NCBI GenBank assembly: GCA_002841765.1
Contig: PHAV01000015.1
Location: forward strand, 1-64,000
Length of the DNA stretch: 64,000 nucleotides
Reading direction: 5' to 3'
DNA from: Deltaproteobacteria bacterium HGW-Deltaproteobacteria-4
GTDB lineage: Bacteria > Desulfobacterota > Desulfuromonadia > Desulfuromonadales > UBA2197
In this document: one piece after another, positions 43,707 to 52,764 of the stretch
How the letters are laid out: the number at the start of each line of letters is the position of its first letter
Position numbering within the stretch: position 1 is the first letter of the stretch
Notes under the pieces: model-generated
Told to the model about the DNA's origin: nothing
The model's database searches: none
Seen by the model: the letters and a program-made list of their open reading frames with translations, nothing else
Position numbers and translations under genes: made by a program

Positions 43707-46514
43707 ATGCTTTTCAGCTTAAAGAACAAGTTAGCCCTGACTGTCTGCCTGCTGTTAACAGTCACCCTCACAGCCGCAGCCATGGGGGTTCTCCACTTTT
43801 TCAGTGCCGAGTTCAAGGCGATAATCAGCCAACAACAGTTCAGCTCCGTCACAGAGATTGCCGCCGACATCGATGAACAGATCCGAGCCGGCAACGAGAT
43901 CATCACCCGCACGGCAACCAACTTCCCCGACGCTATTCTCGCCGATCCGGATGCTGTTCAGAGCTATCTTGACCAGCGTCTCGGCGAGGGGACTCGGCTC
44001 TTTTTCGACAACGGGATCTTCTGTTTTTCCCCGGGCGGAGAACTCCTCGCGGAGTACCCCTTTAAAGAGGGGCGACGCGGCAAGAACTTTGCCTTTCGCG
44101 ACTACCTCCAGAAGACGATTGCAACCCGCAAGCCGCAGATTTCGGATCCCTACTTCTCCAGCCAGGAACACCACCATCCCGCGATCACCTTCACTGCTCC
44201 GATCTTCGACGCCGCGGGGAAGCTCTCTGCCGTCATCGCCGGAAGCGTCGATCTGACAAACGACAATTTCCTCGGCAGACTGGGAAAATTCAAAATCGGT
44301 GCGAGCGGTTATCTTTACCTCTACAACATTGACCGGATGATGATCATGCATCCGGATGCCAGCCGGATTTTGCAGAAGGATGTCGCGGTCGGGGTCAATC
44401 CCCTCTTTGATCGAGCCATTGCCGGTTTTGAAGGGTCCGAAGAGACCGTCAACTCTCGTGGCATTGCCATGCTCTCCTCCTTCAAACGTCTTGCCACAAC
44501 CGACTGGATCCTCGCGGCCAACTATCCGGTCAGCGAAGCCTTTGCTTCTGTTGCCAAAGCGAAGAGATACATCTCCAGCGGCCTTCTTCTCCTCCTTCTT
44601 AGCACCACCGTGGCAGTATGGTTCTTCATGAAGCACCTGAGCCGACCGTTGCTCGACTTCACCCGCCATGTCCAGAATCTGTCAGAAAAGGGTGCCTCAC
44701 GAACGCCCCTTCCGATCACCACCGACGACGAAATCGGCCTTTTGGGGATTGCTTTCAATCGACTCATGACTGAAGTCGAAGTGCAGAAAGACCTCTCCTC
44801 TGAGCGTCTCCACTTTTTGCAAACGATCAGCGACGCTATTCCTAATCCCGTCTACTATAAGGATCTGCAACGACGTTATCTCGGCTGCAATCGCGCCTAC
44901 GAGGAGATTCGCGGCGTCTCCCGCGCAGAATTGTTAGGGAAGACGACCAGCGAGATCGCTGACTCCCCTGAAGCAATAGAACTCGATCTCGACGAGTTCG
45001 AACTCCTCAACGATTCGAGTCTGCCCGATGACTTTACGGAGACATCGATGCTCTACAGCGATGGCAGCCAACACGAGATCCTTATCTACCGGGCTGTTTT
45101 TCACGACGACCAAGGGGCGGCAGCCGGTCTGGTCGGGACTTTTACTGACATTACCCATCGAAAAGTGCTGGAGAAGGCATTAAACGAACAACAACTCTTT
45201 GGCGAGAACCTGCTGCAAAACTCTGCCGTCCCCACCTTTGTCGTCGACAGTAAGCATCAAGTGATTACCTGGAATCTCGCCTGTGAAGAACTGACCGGTC
45301 TCACCGCTTTTGACATGCTCGCCACCAACCAGCAATGGCGAGCGTTTTATTCCGAGGAACGCCCCACCCTTGCCGACATCATTATTGATGGTGACATTGA
45401 AAAGACGATCGATCTTTATCAGACCTTCTCCAGTTCGCAGCTCATTGCCGAAGGACTGCAGGCAGAAGGATGGTACGCCAATGTCGGTGGCAAGCGGCGC
45501 TATCTGAGTTTTGATGCAGCGCCGATCCGCGACCGGCAGGGGAATATCATTGCCGCCATCGAAACACTGCAGGACCACACCGGGCTCAAGCAAACGGAAG
45601 AAGCGTTACGGCGGAGTGAGGAGAACTTCCGCTCATTAACTGAACTCTCGCCGGATGCGATCCTCGTCCACAAAGGGGGAGAGGTCATTTTTGGCAATAA
45701 TGCCGCCGCCGCCCTCTTCGGGGCAGTAAGCACGGGGCAACTCACAGGAGTCAGGATTATGGATCTCGTCCATCCCGATTATCACGCAATCGTCCAACAG
45801 CGCATCAGTGAGGTTGAATTCAATCAGGGAGAAAAAACGTGCTTCGATGAAAAGATCCTTCGCTTAAACGGTGAAGTCGTCGATGTTGAGGTCTGTTCAA
45901 CCCCGGTCTTTTATCATGAAGAGTGGTCGGTACAATCGATCTTACGAGATATTACGGCGCGCAAGGAGTTACAGGAACAGGTCTGGAAGCAGGCGAATTA
46001 TGACGGATTAACCGGACTCCCGAATCGGCTCCTCTTTAACGACCGCCTGCAGCAGGCGATTGAGCGGGCGGCGCGGGAGGATTATGCCGTCGCTCTGCTG
46101 TTTATTGACCTTGACCGTTTCAAAGAGATCAACGATACCCTCGCTCACGATGCCGGCGACTCTCTCCTCCAGCAGGCGGCAAAGAGGATGGAGGATGCTC
46201 TTCGTAAGAGCGATACCTTGGCGAGGATGGGCGGGGACGAATTTACCGTGATTATGCCCTGCGTGGCAGAACCTCTCCATGTCGGGATTGTCGCTAAGCG
46301 CCTCCTGGAAACTCTCAGACAGCCCTTCAACCTGCCGGGGGGCATGGGGATGATTTCCGGATCGATCGGTGTCGCCTTTTACCCGCGGGATGCCAGAGAT
46401 ATCCCGATGCTTCTGCACCAGGCAGATATCGCCATGTACCGGGCCAAAGAGAGCGGCCGGAATACTTTCCGGCATTACTCGGCAGTGGCTGACGGAGAAG
46501 CAGACAGCCTCTGA
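43707..46514 (+). CDS. Membrane-bound Cache-HAMP-PAS-GGDEF diguanylate cyclase, 935 aa
   Basis: Domain order: TM helix (about 8-30), extracytoplasmic dCache sensor (35-275), TM helix (290-310), HAMP (311-365), three PAS regions (375-490, 500-630, 640-755) and GGDEF (765-925). The active site is RMGGDEFTVIM, and RKSD five residues before it forms an inhibitory I-site. The residue that reads the guanine base is Asp in AHDAGDSLL; hybrid cGAMP-making (Hypr) enzymes have Ser there, so this one should make cyclic di-GMP. It lies next to the HEAT and HD-GYP genes, which form a making-and-breaking set. The extracytoplasmic ligand is unknown. Confidence 0.9.
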   Translation: MLFSLKNKLALTVCLLLTVTLTAAAMGVLHFFSAEFKAIISQQQFSSVTEIAADIDEQIRAGNEIITRTATNFPDAILADPDAVQSYLDQRLGEGTRLFFDNGIFCFSPGGELLAEYPFKEGRRGKNFAFRDYLQKTIATRKPQISDPYFSSQEHHHPAITFTAPIFDAAGKLSAVIAGSVDLTNDNFLGRLGKFKIGASGYLYLYNIDRMMIMHPDASRILQKDVAVGVNPLFDRAIAGFEGSEETVNSRGIAMLSSFKRLATTDWILAANYPVSEAFASVAKAKRYISSGLLLLLLSTTVAVWFFMKHLSRPLLDFTRHVQNLSEKGASRTPLPITTDDEIGLLGIAFNRLMTEVEVQKDLSSERLHFLQTISDAIPNPVYYKDLQRRYLGCNRAYEEIRGVSRAELLGKTTSEIADSPEAIELDLDEFELLNDSSLPDDFTETSMLYSDGSQHEILIYRAVFHDDQGAAAGLVGTFTDITHRKVLEKALNEQQLFGENLLQNSAVPTFVVDSKHQVITWNLACEELTGLTAFDMLATNQQWRAFYSEERPTLADIIIDGDIEKTIDLYQTFSSSQLIAEGLQAEGWYANVGGKRRYLSFDAAPIRDRQGNIIAAIETLQDHTGLKQTEEALRRSEENFRSLTELSPDAILVHKGGEVIFGNNAAAALFGAVSTGQLTGVRIMDLVHPDYHAIVQQRISEVEFNQGEKTCFDEKILRLNGEVVDVEVCSTPVFYHEEWSVQSILRDITARKELQEQVWKQANYDGLTGLPNRLLFNDRLQQAIERAAREDYAVALLFIDLDRFKEINDTLAHDAGDSLLQQAAKRMEDALRKSDTLARMGGDEFTVIMPCVAEPLHVGIVAKRLLETLRQPFNLPGGMGMISGSIGVAFYPRDARDIPMLLHQADIAMYRAKESGRNTFRHYSAVADGEADSL

Positions 46515-46668
46515 CCCTTCTTTCGTCTAAAATTCCTCGCCCGCAAGGAATCAACAGAAAAGAGATGCCGTTGTTTGCCCTCCCTTTTTCTTGACTCTCT
46601 CACTGAGAGCGCGTTAAAATTCGCCACTTTTTCGTGTTATCAAAATCTTAGCTCCTTCCGGAGGCATC

Positions 46669-47544
<876 letters not shown>

Positions 47545-47547
47545 GCC

Positions 47548-49611
47548 ATGGCAAAAGAACTACTCTTAGAGATCGGCAGCGAAGAGATTCCCGCCGGATT
47601 CCTCCCCAAGGCCATGGCCGACATGGAAGCGCTCATCCGCAAAGAGTTGGAGAGCGCCCGCATCGAATTCTCCGCCATTGAAACGATGGCCGCGCCGCGC
47701 CGCCTCGTCCTGGTAGTACGCGACCTGGCTGAGGAGCAGCCGAACCTCTTTGTCCGGGCGATGGGTCCGGCCAAAGCCGTTGCTTTTGGCGCTGACGGTA
47801 CCCCGAGCAAGGCCGCGGAAGGTTTTGCCCGCGGTCAGGGAGTGGCGGTCAGCGACCTCAAGATCGTCGCAACTGAAAAGGGCGAATATCTCTGCGTCGA
47901 AAAGGAAGAGAGCGGCCGGCCGACAGCGCAGCTCCTGGCTGAAATCCTCCCCCGCCTGATCAGTTCCATCCCCTTCAAGAAGTCGATGCGCTGGAAAGAT
48001 CTCGACGTCCGCTTTGCCCGGCCGATCCATTGGATCGTTGCCCTCTACGGCGGCGAAATCGTCCCCTTCAGCTTCGGCGATATCCACAGCTGCAACACCT
48101 CCTGCGGCCATCGTTTCATGGCCAACACCCCCTTTGTGGTGCGGGATTTTGCCGATTATCTGGCCCAATGCGAAGCCCACTGTGTCATCCCCTCCCCGGC
48201 CCGGCGGCGCGAGATTATCAGCCGCGACATCGCTGCCCTGGCGAAGAGCGCGGGTGGTGAAGTTCTTGCCGATGCGGGGCTCCTTGAAGAAGTTTCCTTC
48301 CTTTGCGAATACCCGAGCGCTGTCCTCGGCACCTTCAACCCCGATTTCCTCCAGGTGCCGAAAGAGGTGCTGATTACCTCGATGCGCAGCCACCAGCGCT
48401 ACTTCTCTCTGGTCGATGCGGACGGCAAGCTCCTCCCCTGCTTCATCACCATCAACAATACCTTGAGTGACGATCCGGGTGTCGTCGTCAAGGGGAATGA
48501 GCGCGTCCTGCGCGCCCGCCTCTCCGATGCGCGCTTCTTCTATGAAGAGGATCAGAAGGTCCCCCTCTCCGAGCGGGTCGAAGCGCTAAAGAGCGTCGTC
48601 TATCAACAGAAGCTCGGCACCTCCTACGAGAAGATGGAGCGCTTCCGCGCCCTTGCCGGCCTCCTCGCCAGCCGCTTCGTCCCGGAACTGCAACCTGCCA
48701 CCGAGCGCGCCGCCACCCTCTGCAAGGCGGATCTGGTCTCGGGGATGGTCGGTGAATTCCCCGAGGTGCAGGGGATCATGGGGCGCGACTATGCCCTGAA
48801 GCAGGGGGAGAGTGTAGAAGTGGCCAACGCGATTGCCGAGCACTACCTGCCGACCTCGGCCGGCGGCGAGCTGCCGGCTTCGGCGATCGGCGCCTTTGTT
48901 TCCCTTGCTGACAAGCTCGACACCATCTGCGGCTGCTTCGGCGTCGGTCTCATCCCCACCGGTTCGGCTGACCCTTATGCCCTGCGCCGCTGTGCCATCG
49001 GCATCCTTAATATCGTCATCAGCCGCAACCTGACCCTTTCGCTCCCGGAGCTGATCGGACAGAGCCTCGATCTCCTCAACGCCAAACTGACCCGGCCCCG
49101 CGCCGAGGTGCAGGCTGAGGTGATCGAATTCTTCCGCGGCCGCCTCCTTAATATCCTCACCAGTCAGGGCTATGCGACCGATCTCGTCGAAGCAGTCCTT
49201 TCCGCCTCGTTCGACGATCCGACCGACGCCTGCGAGCGGGTCAAAGCCCTCGCCGCTCTCAAGGACCAGGCCGACTTCGAACCATTGGCCGCTGCCTTCA
49301 AACGCATCGGCAACATTATCAAGGGGGGCGTTGAGGCACCCATCGAACCGGCCCTCTTCGAAACCGAATGCGAGAGCGCCCTCTTCAATGAGCTGCAAAA
49401 GGTGGAAGCCGGCCTCGAACTCTGTCTGGAGAAGCGTGATTACAACACGGCGCTGCGGGCGATTGCCGCCCTGCGTCCGACTGTCGACGCCTTCTTCGAC
49501 GGCGTCATGGTCATGGCCGAGAATCCACAGGTGCGCACCAACCGCCTTGCCCTTCTCACCAGCGCCGGCCGGCTCTTCTCCGGGATTGCGGACTTTGGCA
49601 AGATTGCCTGA
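47548..49611 (+). CDS. glyS: Glycyl-tRNA synthetase beta subunit
   Basis: 687 residues, the usual length, starting MAKELLLEIGSEEIPAGFL. Family features are FVRAMGPAKAVAF, KSMRWKDLDVRFARPIHWI, CGHRFM, and FLCEYPSAVLGTFNPDFLQVPKEVLITSMRSHQRYF. The C-terminal part is the tRNA-binding arm with GSADPYALRRCAIGI. It follows glyQ by three bases and is ended by the hairpin at 49630. Confidence 0.96.
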   Translation: MAKELLLEIGSEEIPAGFLPKAMADMEALIRKELESARIEFSAIETMAAPRRLVLVVRDLAEEQPNLFVRAMGPAKAVAFGADGTPSKAAEGFARGQGVAVSDLKIVATEKGEYLCVEKEESGRPTAQLLAEILPRLISSIPFKKSMRWKDLDVRFARPIHWIVALYGGEIVPFSFGDIHSCNTSCGHRFMANTPFVVRDFADYLAQCEAHCVIPSPARRREIISRDIAALAKSAGGEVLADAGLLEEVSFLCEYPSAVLGTFNPDFLQVPKEVLITSMRSHQRYFSLVDADGKLLPCFITINNTLSDDPGVVVKGNERVLRARLSDARFFYEEDQKVPLSERVEALKSVVYQQKLGTSYEKMERFRALAGLLASRFVPELQPATERAATLCKADLVSGMVGEFPEVQGIMGRDYALKQGESVEVANAIAEHYLPTSAGGELPASAIGAFVSLADKLDTICGCFGVGLIPTGSADPYALRRCAIGILNIVISRNLTLSLPELIGQSLDLLNAKLTRPRAEVQAEVIEFFRGRLLNILTSQGYATDLVEAVLSASFDDPTDACERVKALAALKDQADFEPLAAAFKRIGNIIKGGVEAPIEPALFETECESALFNELQKVEAGLELCLEKRDYNTALRAIAALRPTVDAFFDGVMVMAENPQVRTNRLALLTSAGRLFSGIADFGKIA

Positions 49612-49629
49612 TTTTAAATTGTATTAGCG

Positions 49630-49670
49630 AAAGAAAGGGCCGTCTCCTGTGGAGACGGCCCTTTCTTTTT
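49630..49670 (+). terminator. Terminator of glyQS
   Basis: AAAGGGCCGTCTCC pairs with GGAGACGGCCCTTT around TGT, followed by CTTTTT, 18 bp after the glyS stop. Confidence 0.9.
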
Positions 49671-49672
49671 AT

Positions 49673-49747
49673 GGTGGGGGCGCCCCTTGTGGGTGCCCTG
49701 ATTGTTTCCGGTGATAAACAAGGGCACCCACGAGGGGTGCCCCTACC
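49673..49747. repeat. Imperfect palindrome downstream of glyS
   Basis: GGTGGGGGCGCCCCTTGTGG and CCACGAGGGGTGCCCCTACC are inverted copies, and GGGTGCCCT pairs with AGGGCACCC inside. It lies between the glyS terminator and the epimerase gene and resembles a REP-like element. Confidence 0.7.
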
Positions 49748-49761
49748 AATCTATTTTTCTG

Positions 49762-50169
49762 TTAATGCCCCCCGCCCTGACAAAGCTCGGTCAAAACCCC
49801 GCCGCTCGCTTTGGGGTGAAGGAAGGCGATACGGGTACCGTGCGCTCCACAGCGCGGGACTTCGTCGATAAGGCGGACGCCGGCGGCTTTGAGCTTGGCG
49901 AGAGTGGCGACAAGGTCATCGACTTCGTAGGCGATGTGGTGCGTCCCTTCGCCGTTCTTTTCGAGGAACTTCGCCACCGGAGAATCGTCGGCGGTCGGCT
50001 CTAAAAGTTCGACCCGGCTTTCGCCGACGGCGAAGAAGGCAACTTTCACCTTCTGCTCGGCGACGACTTCCGTTCCTTCAAAAGTCATTCCGAGGACATC
50101 ACGGTAAAAGGGGGTGGAAGCGTCAATGCTCCTAACCGCCACGCCGATATGATTGATTTTTTTTGTCAT
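49762..50169 (-). CDS. mce: Methylmalonyl-CoA epimerase
   Basis: 135 residues of the vicinal-oxygen-chelate fold. Metal-binding His and Glu are seen in INHIGVAVRS, ELLEPTADDS, HHIAYEVDDL and LTELCQ. The enzyme interconverts (S)- and (R)-methylmalonyl-CoA in the propionate pathway. It starts one base after the stop codon of the mutase gene, so translation is linked. Length and motifs match the family. Confidence 0.95.
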   Translation of the reverse strand: MTKKINHIGVAVRSIDASTPFYRDVLGMTFEGTEVVAEQKVKVAFFAVGESRVELLEPTADDSPVAKFLEKNGEGTHHIAYEVDDLVATLAKLKAAGVRLIDEVPRCGAHGTRIAFLHPKASGGVLTELCQGGGH

Positions 50170-50170
50170 C

Positions 50171-51826
50171 TTACAGAACTACCGTCTCTTGATGCTCACC
50201 AAAGACACCACGCAGGACATCAGAGATTTCGCCGAGGGAGGCATAGACCTTGACCGCGTCGAGGATGAAGGGGAGGAGATTCTCGGTCCCGGTCGCGGCA
50301 ACTTTGAGGGCGGCGAGCTTCGCGGCAACAGCGGCATTATCGCGGCCCGCCTTGATAGCAGCGAGGGACTTCTTCTGGGCAATCTCCACCTCGGGTTTAA
50401 CCTTGAGCAGACCGGTCGGCGGGCCTTCCTGAACGATGAATTGATTAACGCCGACGATGACCAGGTCGTTGGTCTCAATCGATTTCTGATAGGAAAAAGC
50501 GGAATCCTGAATCTCTTTCTGCTGAAAACCACGACTGATCGCTTCGGCAGCGCCGCCGAGTTCGTCGATCTTGGCGATGTAGGCGAGAGCCTGCGCTTCG
50601 ATCTGATCGGTAAGGCTCTCGACCAGATAAGAACCGGCGAGGGGATCGATCGAGTCGGCGACCCCGGATTCATAAGCGATGACCTGCTGGGTACGGAGAG
50701 CGATTCGCACCGACGCTTCGGTCGGCAAAGCGAGGGCTTCGTCGCGGCTGTTGGTGTGCAGCGACTGGGTACCGCCGAGGACGGCGGAGAGAGCCTGAAT
50801 CGTCACGCGCATGATGTTATTGTCGGGCTGCTGCGCGGTGAGGGTACAGCCGGCGGTCTGGGTGTGGAAGCGCAGCATCATCGAGCGGGGATCGGTGGCG
50901 TTAAAACGCTCCTTCATCACCTTGGCCCAGATGCGGCGGGCGGCACGAAACTTGGCGACCTCTTCGAAAAGGTTGTTGTGGGCATTGAAGAAGAAGGCGA
51001 GGCGCGGAGCGAACTCATCGACCTTGAGGCCGGCCTTGATCGCCGCTTCGACGTAGGCGATGCCGTCAGCAAGGGTGAAGGCGACTTCCTGCACTGCCGA
51101 GGAACCGGCTTCGCGGATGTGGTAGCCGGAGATGGAGATGGTATTCCACTGCGGCACATGATCCTTGCAGTAGGCGAAGATGTCGGTGATGACCCGCATC
51201 GACTCCTGCGGCGGATAGATGTAGGTGCCGCGCGCCATATACTCCTTGAGGATGTCGTTCTGAATCGTCCCCATGACCTTGTCGGAAGAGATCCCGTTCT
51301 TCTCGGCGACAGCAATGTACATGCAGAGGAGGACCGCCGCGGTCGCGTTGATCGTCATCGAGGTCGAGACTTTGTCGAGGGGGATCTGATCGAAAAGGAT
51401 CTCCATGTCAGCGAGGGTATCGATGGCAACCCCGACCTTGCCGACTTCACCGTTGGCCATGTCGCTGTCGGAATCGTAACCCATCTGCGTCGGCAGATCG
51501 AAAGCGACGGAGAGGCCGGTCTGACCGGCGCCAAGGAGATAGCGGTAGCGCTCGTTCGACTCTTTGGCGGTGCCGAAACCGGCATATTGACGCATCGTCC
51601 AGAACTGGCCGCGATACATGGTCGGCTGCACGCCGCGAGTGTAAGGGTACTCACCGGGCAGGCCGAGTTTCTCCATATAGCCGGGGACGTCGAAATCCGG
51701 AGTAAAGACCCGCTCCATTTCGAGATTGGAACTGGTCAGAAAAGTCTTTTTGCGCTCGGCCCGTTTGTCAATGACCTTCTTGAGGGTAGAGGCTTCCCAA
51801 CGCTTTTTCTCTTCCTGGATCTTCAT
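50171..51826 (-). CDS. Methylmalonyl-CoA mutase large-subunit (acyl-CoA mutase) without B12 domain
   Basis: 551 residues from the ATG at 51826, which has AAGGAG eight bases upstream. The barrel domain is present: [39 protein letters not shown], and the CoA-site and radical-relay residues in [20 protein letters not shown] and [21 protein letters not shown]. The cobalamin-binding domain (DxHxxG) is absent, so a separate small subunit must exist elsewhere in the genome. The neighbouring epimerase and carboxylase genes identify the acyl substrate as methylmalonyl-CoA/succinyl-CoA rather than isobutyryl-CoA. Confidence 0.93.
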   Translation of the reverse strand: MKIQEEKKRWEASTLKKVIDKRAERKKTFLTSSNLEMERVFTPDFDVPGYMEKLGLPGEYPYTRGVQPTMYRGQFWTMRQYAGFGTAKESNERYRYLLGAGQTGLSVAFDLPTQMGYDSDSDMANGEVGKVGVAIDTLADMEILFDQIPLDKVSTSMTINATAAVLLCMYIAVAEKNGISSDKVMGTIQNDILKEYMARGTYIYPPQESMRVITDIFAYCKDHVPQWNTISISGYHIREAGSSAVQEVAFTLADGIAYVEAAIKAGLKVDEFAPRLAFFFNAHNNLFEEVAKFRAARRIWAKVMKERFNATDPRSMMLRFHTQTAGCTLTAQQPDNNIMRVTIQALSAVLGGTQSLHTNSRDEALALPTEASVRIALRTQQVIAYESGVADSIDPLAGSYLVESLTDQIEAQALAYIAKIDELGGAAEAISRGFQQKEIQDSAFSYQKSIETNDLVIVGVNQFIVQEGPPTGLLKVKPEVEIAQKKSLAAIKAGRDNAAVAAKLAALKVAATGTENLLPFILDAVKVYASLGEISDVLRGVFGEHQETVVL

Positions 51827-51878
51827 ATGCGAAACTCCTTGAATTCTTTTGTGAGCAAACTTGAACAAACCAAAATCG

Positions 51879-51982
51879 TTTCACACGGATAACTTCGGAT
51901 AGAATCTGATAAAAATCTGATCAAACGGTTAAAGGGTCTCATCCGCTTTTATCCGAAGTTATCAGATTTGACCCGTGTGAAA
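51879..51982. repeat. REP-like palindrome between mutase and XRE regulator genes
   Basis: TTCACACGG at the left and CCGTGTGAA at the right are inverted copies; ACTTCGGATA and TATCCGAAGT pair inside. It is of the same kind as 35862-35979. It covers the upstream region of the mutase, where a promoter or regulator site would be expected. Confidence 0.75.
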
Positions 51983-52027
51983 CTGTCTTTTTTTCTGTTT
52001 GGTCCGGCTTGTCCGGCTTAGGGGGAT

Positions 52028-52594
52028 TTAACGGGTGACGACGGCCAGGACTTTTAATTCTTCACCTTCGACGCAGAGCATGCGGTGGCGCAGGGAGGAA
52101 TCAAAATAGATCGCATCCCCCTCTTCAAGGATCAAGCGCTCATTTTCGAGAAGGATTTCCGCTTTCCCCTGCAGAATCAGAAGGAATTCTTCGCCGTCAT
52201 GATTATACAGGGTCTCTTCTTCCGGACGCTCATTGACGGTGAGCATGAACGGTTCCATCTTTTTGTTGCGCTTGCGAAAAGAAAGAGCTTCATAGGTATA
52301 GCCGTGTCCACTCCCCGATTTGGAGATGACCCGACTGACGACCCGCCGTTCCGCTTTGCGCACCACTTCGAACTTGCGATCTTCTTCTTCATCGTCAAAA
52401 AAGGTACCGATCTTCACATCGAAGAAACGGGCAATCTTCGAGAGGGTGGCAATGGGGGGGGAAACATTGTTGTTCTCGATCTGCGAGATCAAGGCGGGAG
52501 AGAAGCCGGTTTCGCGGGCGACATCCTGCAACGTCAGTTTCCGGGCCTTGCGTAACTTCTTGATCTTCGCACCGATATTGAACTGCATAGCCAT
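52028..52594 (-). CDS. XRE-family regulator with cupin domain, 188 aa
   Basis: Residues about 8-65 form a helix-turn-helix (IKKLRKARKLTLQDVARETGFSPALISQIENNNVSPPIATLSKIARFFD). Residues 115-185 form a cupin (YNHDGEEFLLILQGKAEILLENERLILEEGDAIYFDSSLRHRML). Such XRE-cupin regulators often control nearby carbon pathways and sense their intermediates. It lies between carboxylase and mutase genes on the same strand, so it is a plausible local regulator of propionate metabolism. Its operators cannot be assigned by eye. Confidence 0.92.
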   Translation of the reverse strand: MAMQFNIGAKIKKLRKARKLTLQDVARETGFSPALISQIENNNVSPPIATLSKIARFFDVKIGTFFDDEEEDRKFEVVRKAERRVVSRVISKSGSGHGYTYEALSFRKRNKKMEPFMLTVNERPEEETLYNHDGEEFLLILQGKAEILLENERLILEEGDAIYFDSSLRHRMLCVEGEELKVLAVVTR

Positions 52595-52704
52595 TACGCC
52601 CTCTGTCCGTCAGAAATTCGTTGTTGCCTTGGTTTAAATTAAATAAAAAGGGGTGTCAATAAATTTATTGCGGCTAACGTTCTGTCCTTGTTTCCTTGCT
52701 CTTT

Positions 52705-52748
52705 GGCAAAAAATCCCCCGTCCGTTCCGGGACGGGGGATTTTTTGCC
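52705..52748. terminator. Terminator after the biotin-carboxylase gene
   Basis: AAAAAATCCCCCGTCC pairs with GGACGGGGGATTTTTT around GTTCC. It lies beyond the stop codon at 52765 of the minus-strand carboxylase and works in both directions. Confidence 0.9.
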
Positions 52749-52764
52749 ACTCATCTTTGCAGAA

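Noticed and set aside
46515-46668. Possible T-box or glycine riboswitch before glyQ
   Set aside because: No T-box core sequence or tandem glycine aptamer pattern is visible in the 154-bp leader.
50153-51892. Plus-strand frame opposite the mutase
   Set aside because: It is a shadow of the methylmalonyl-CoA mutase gene.
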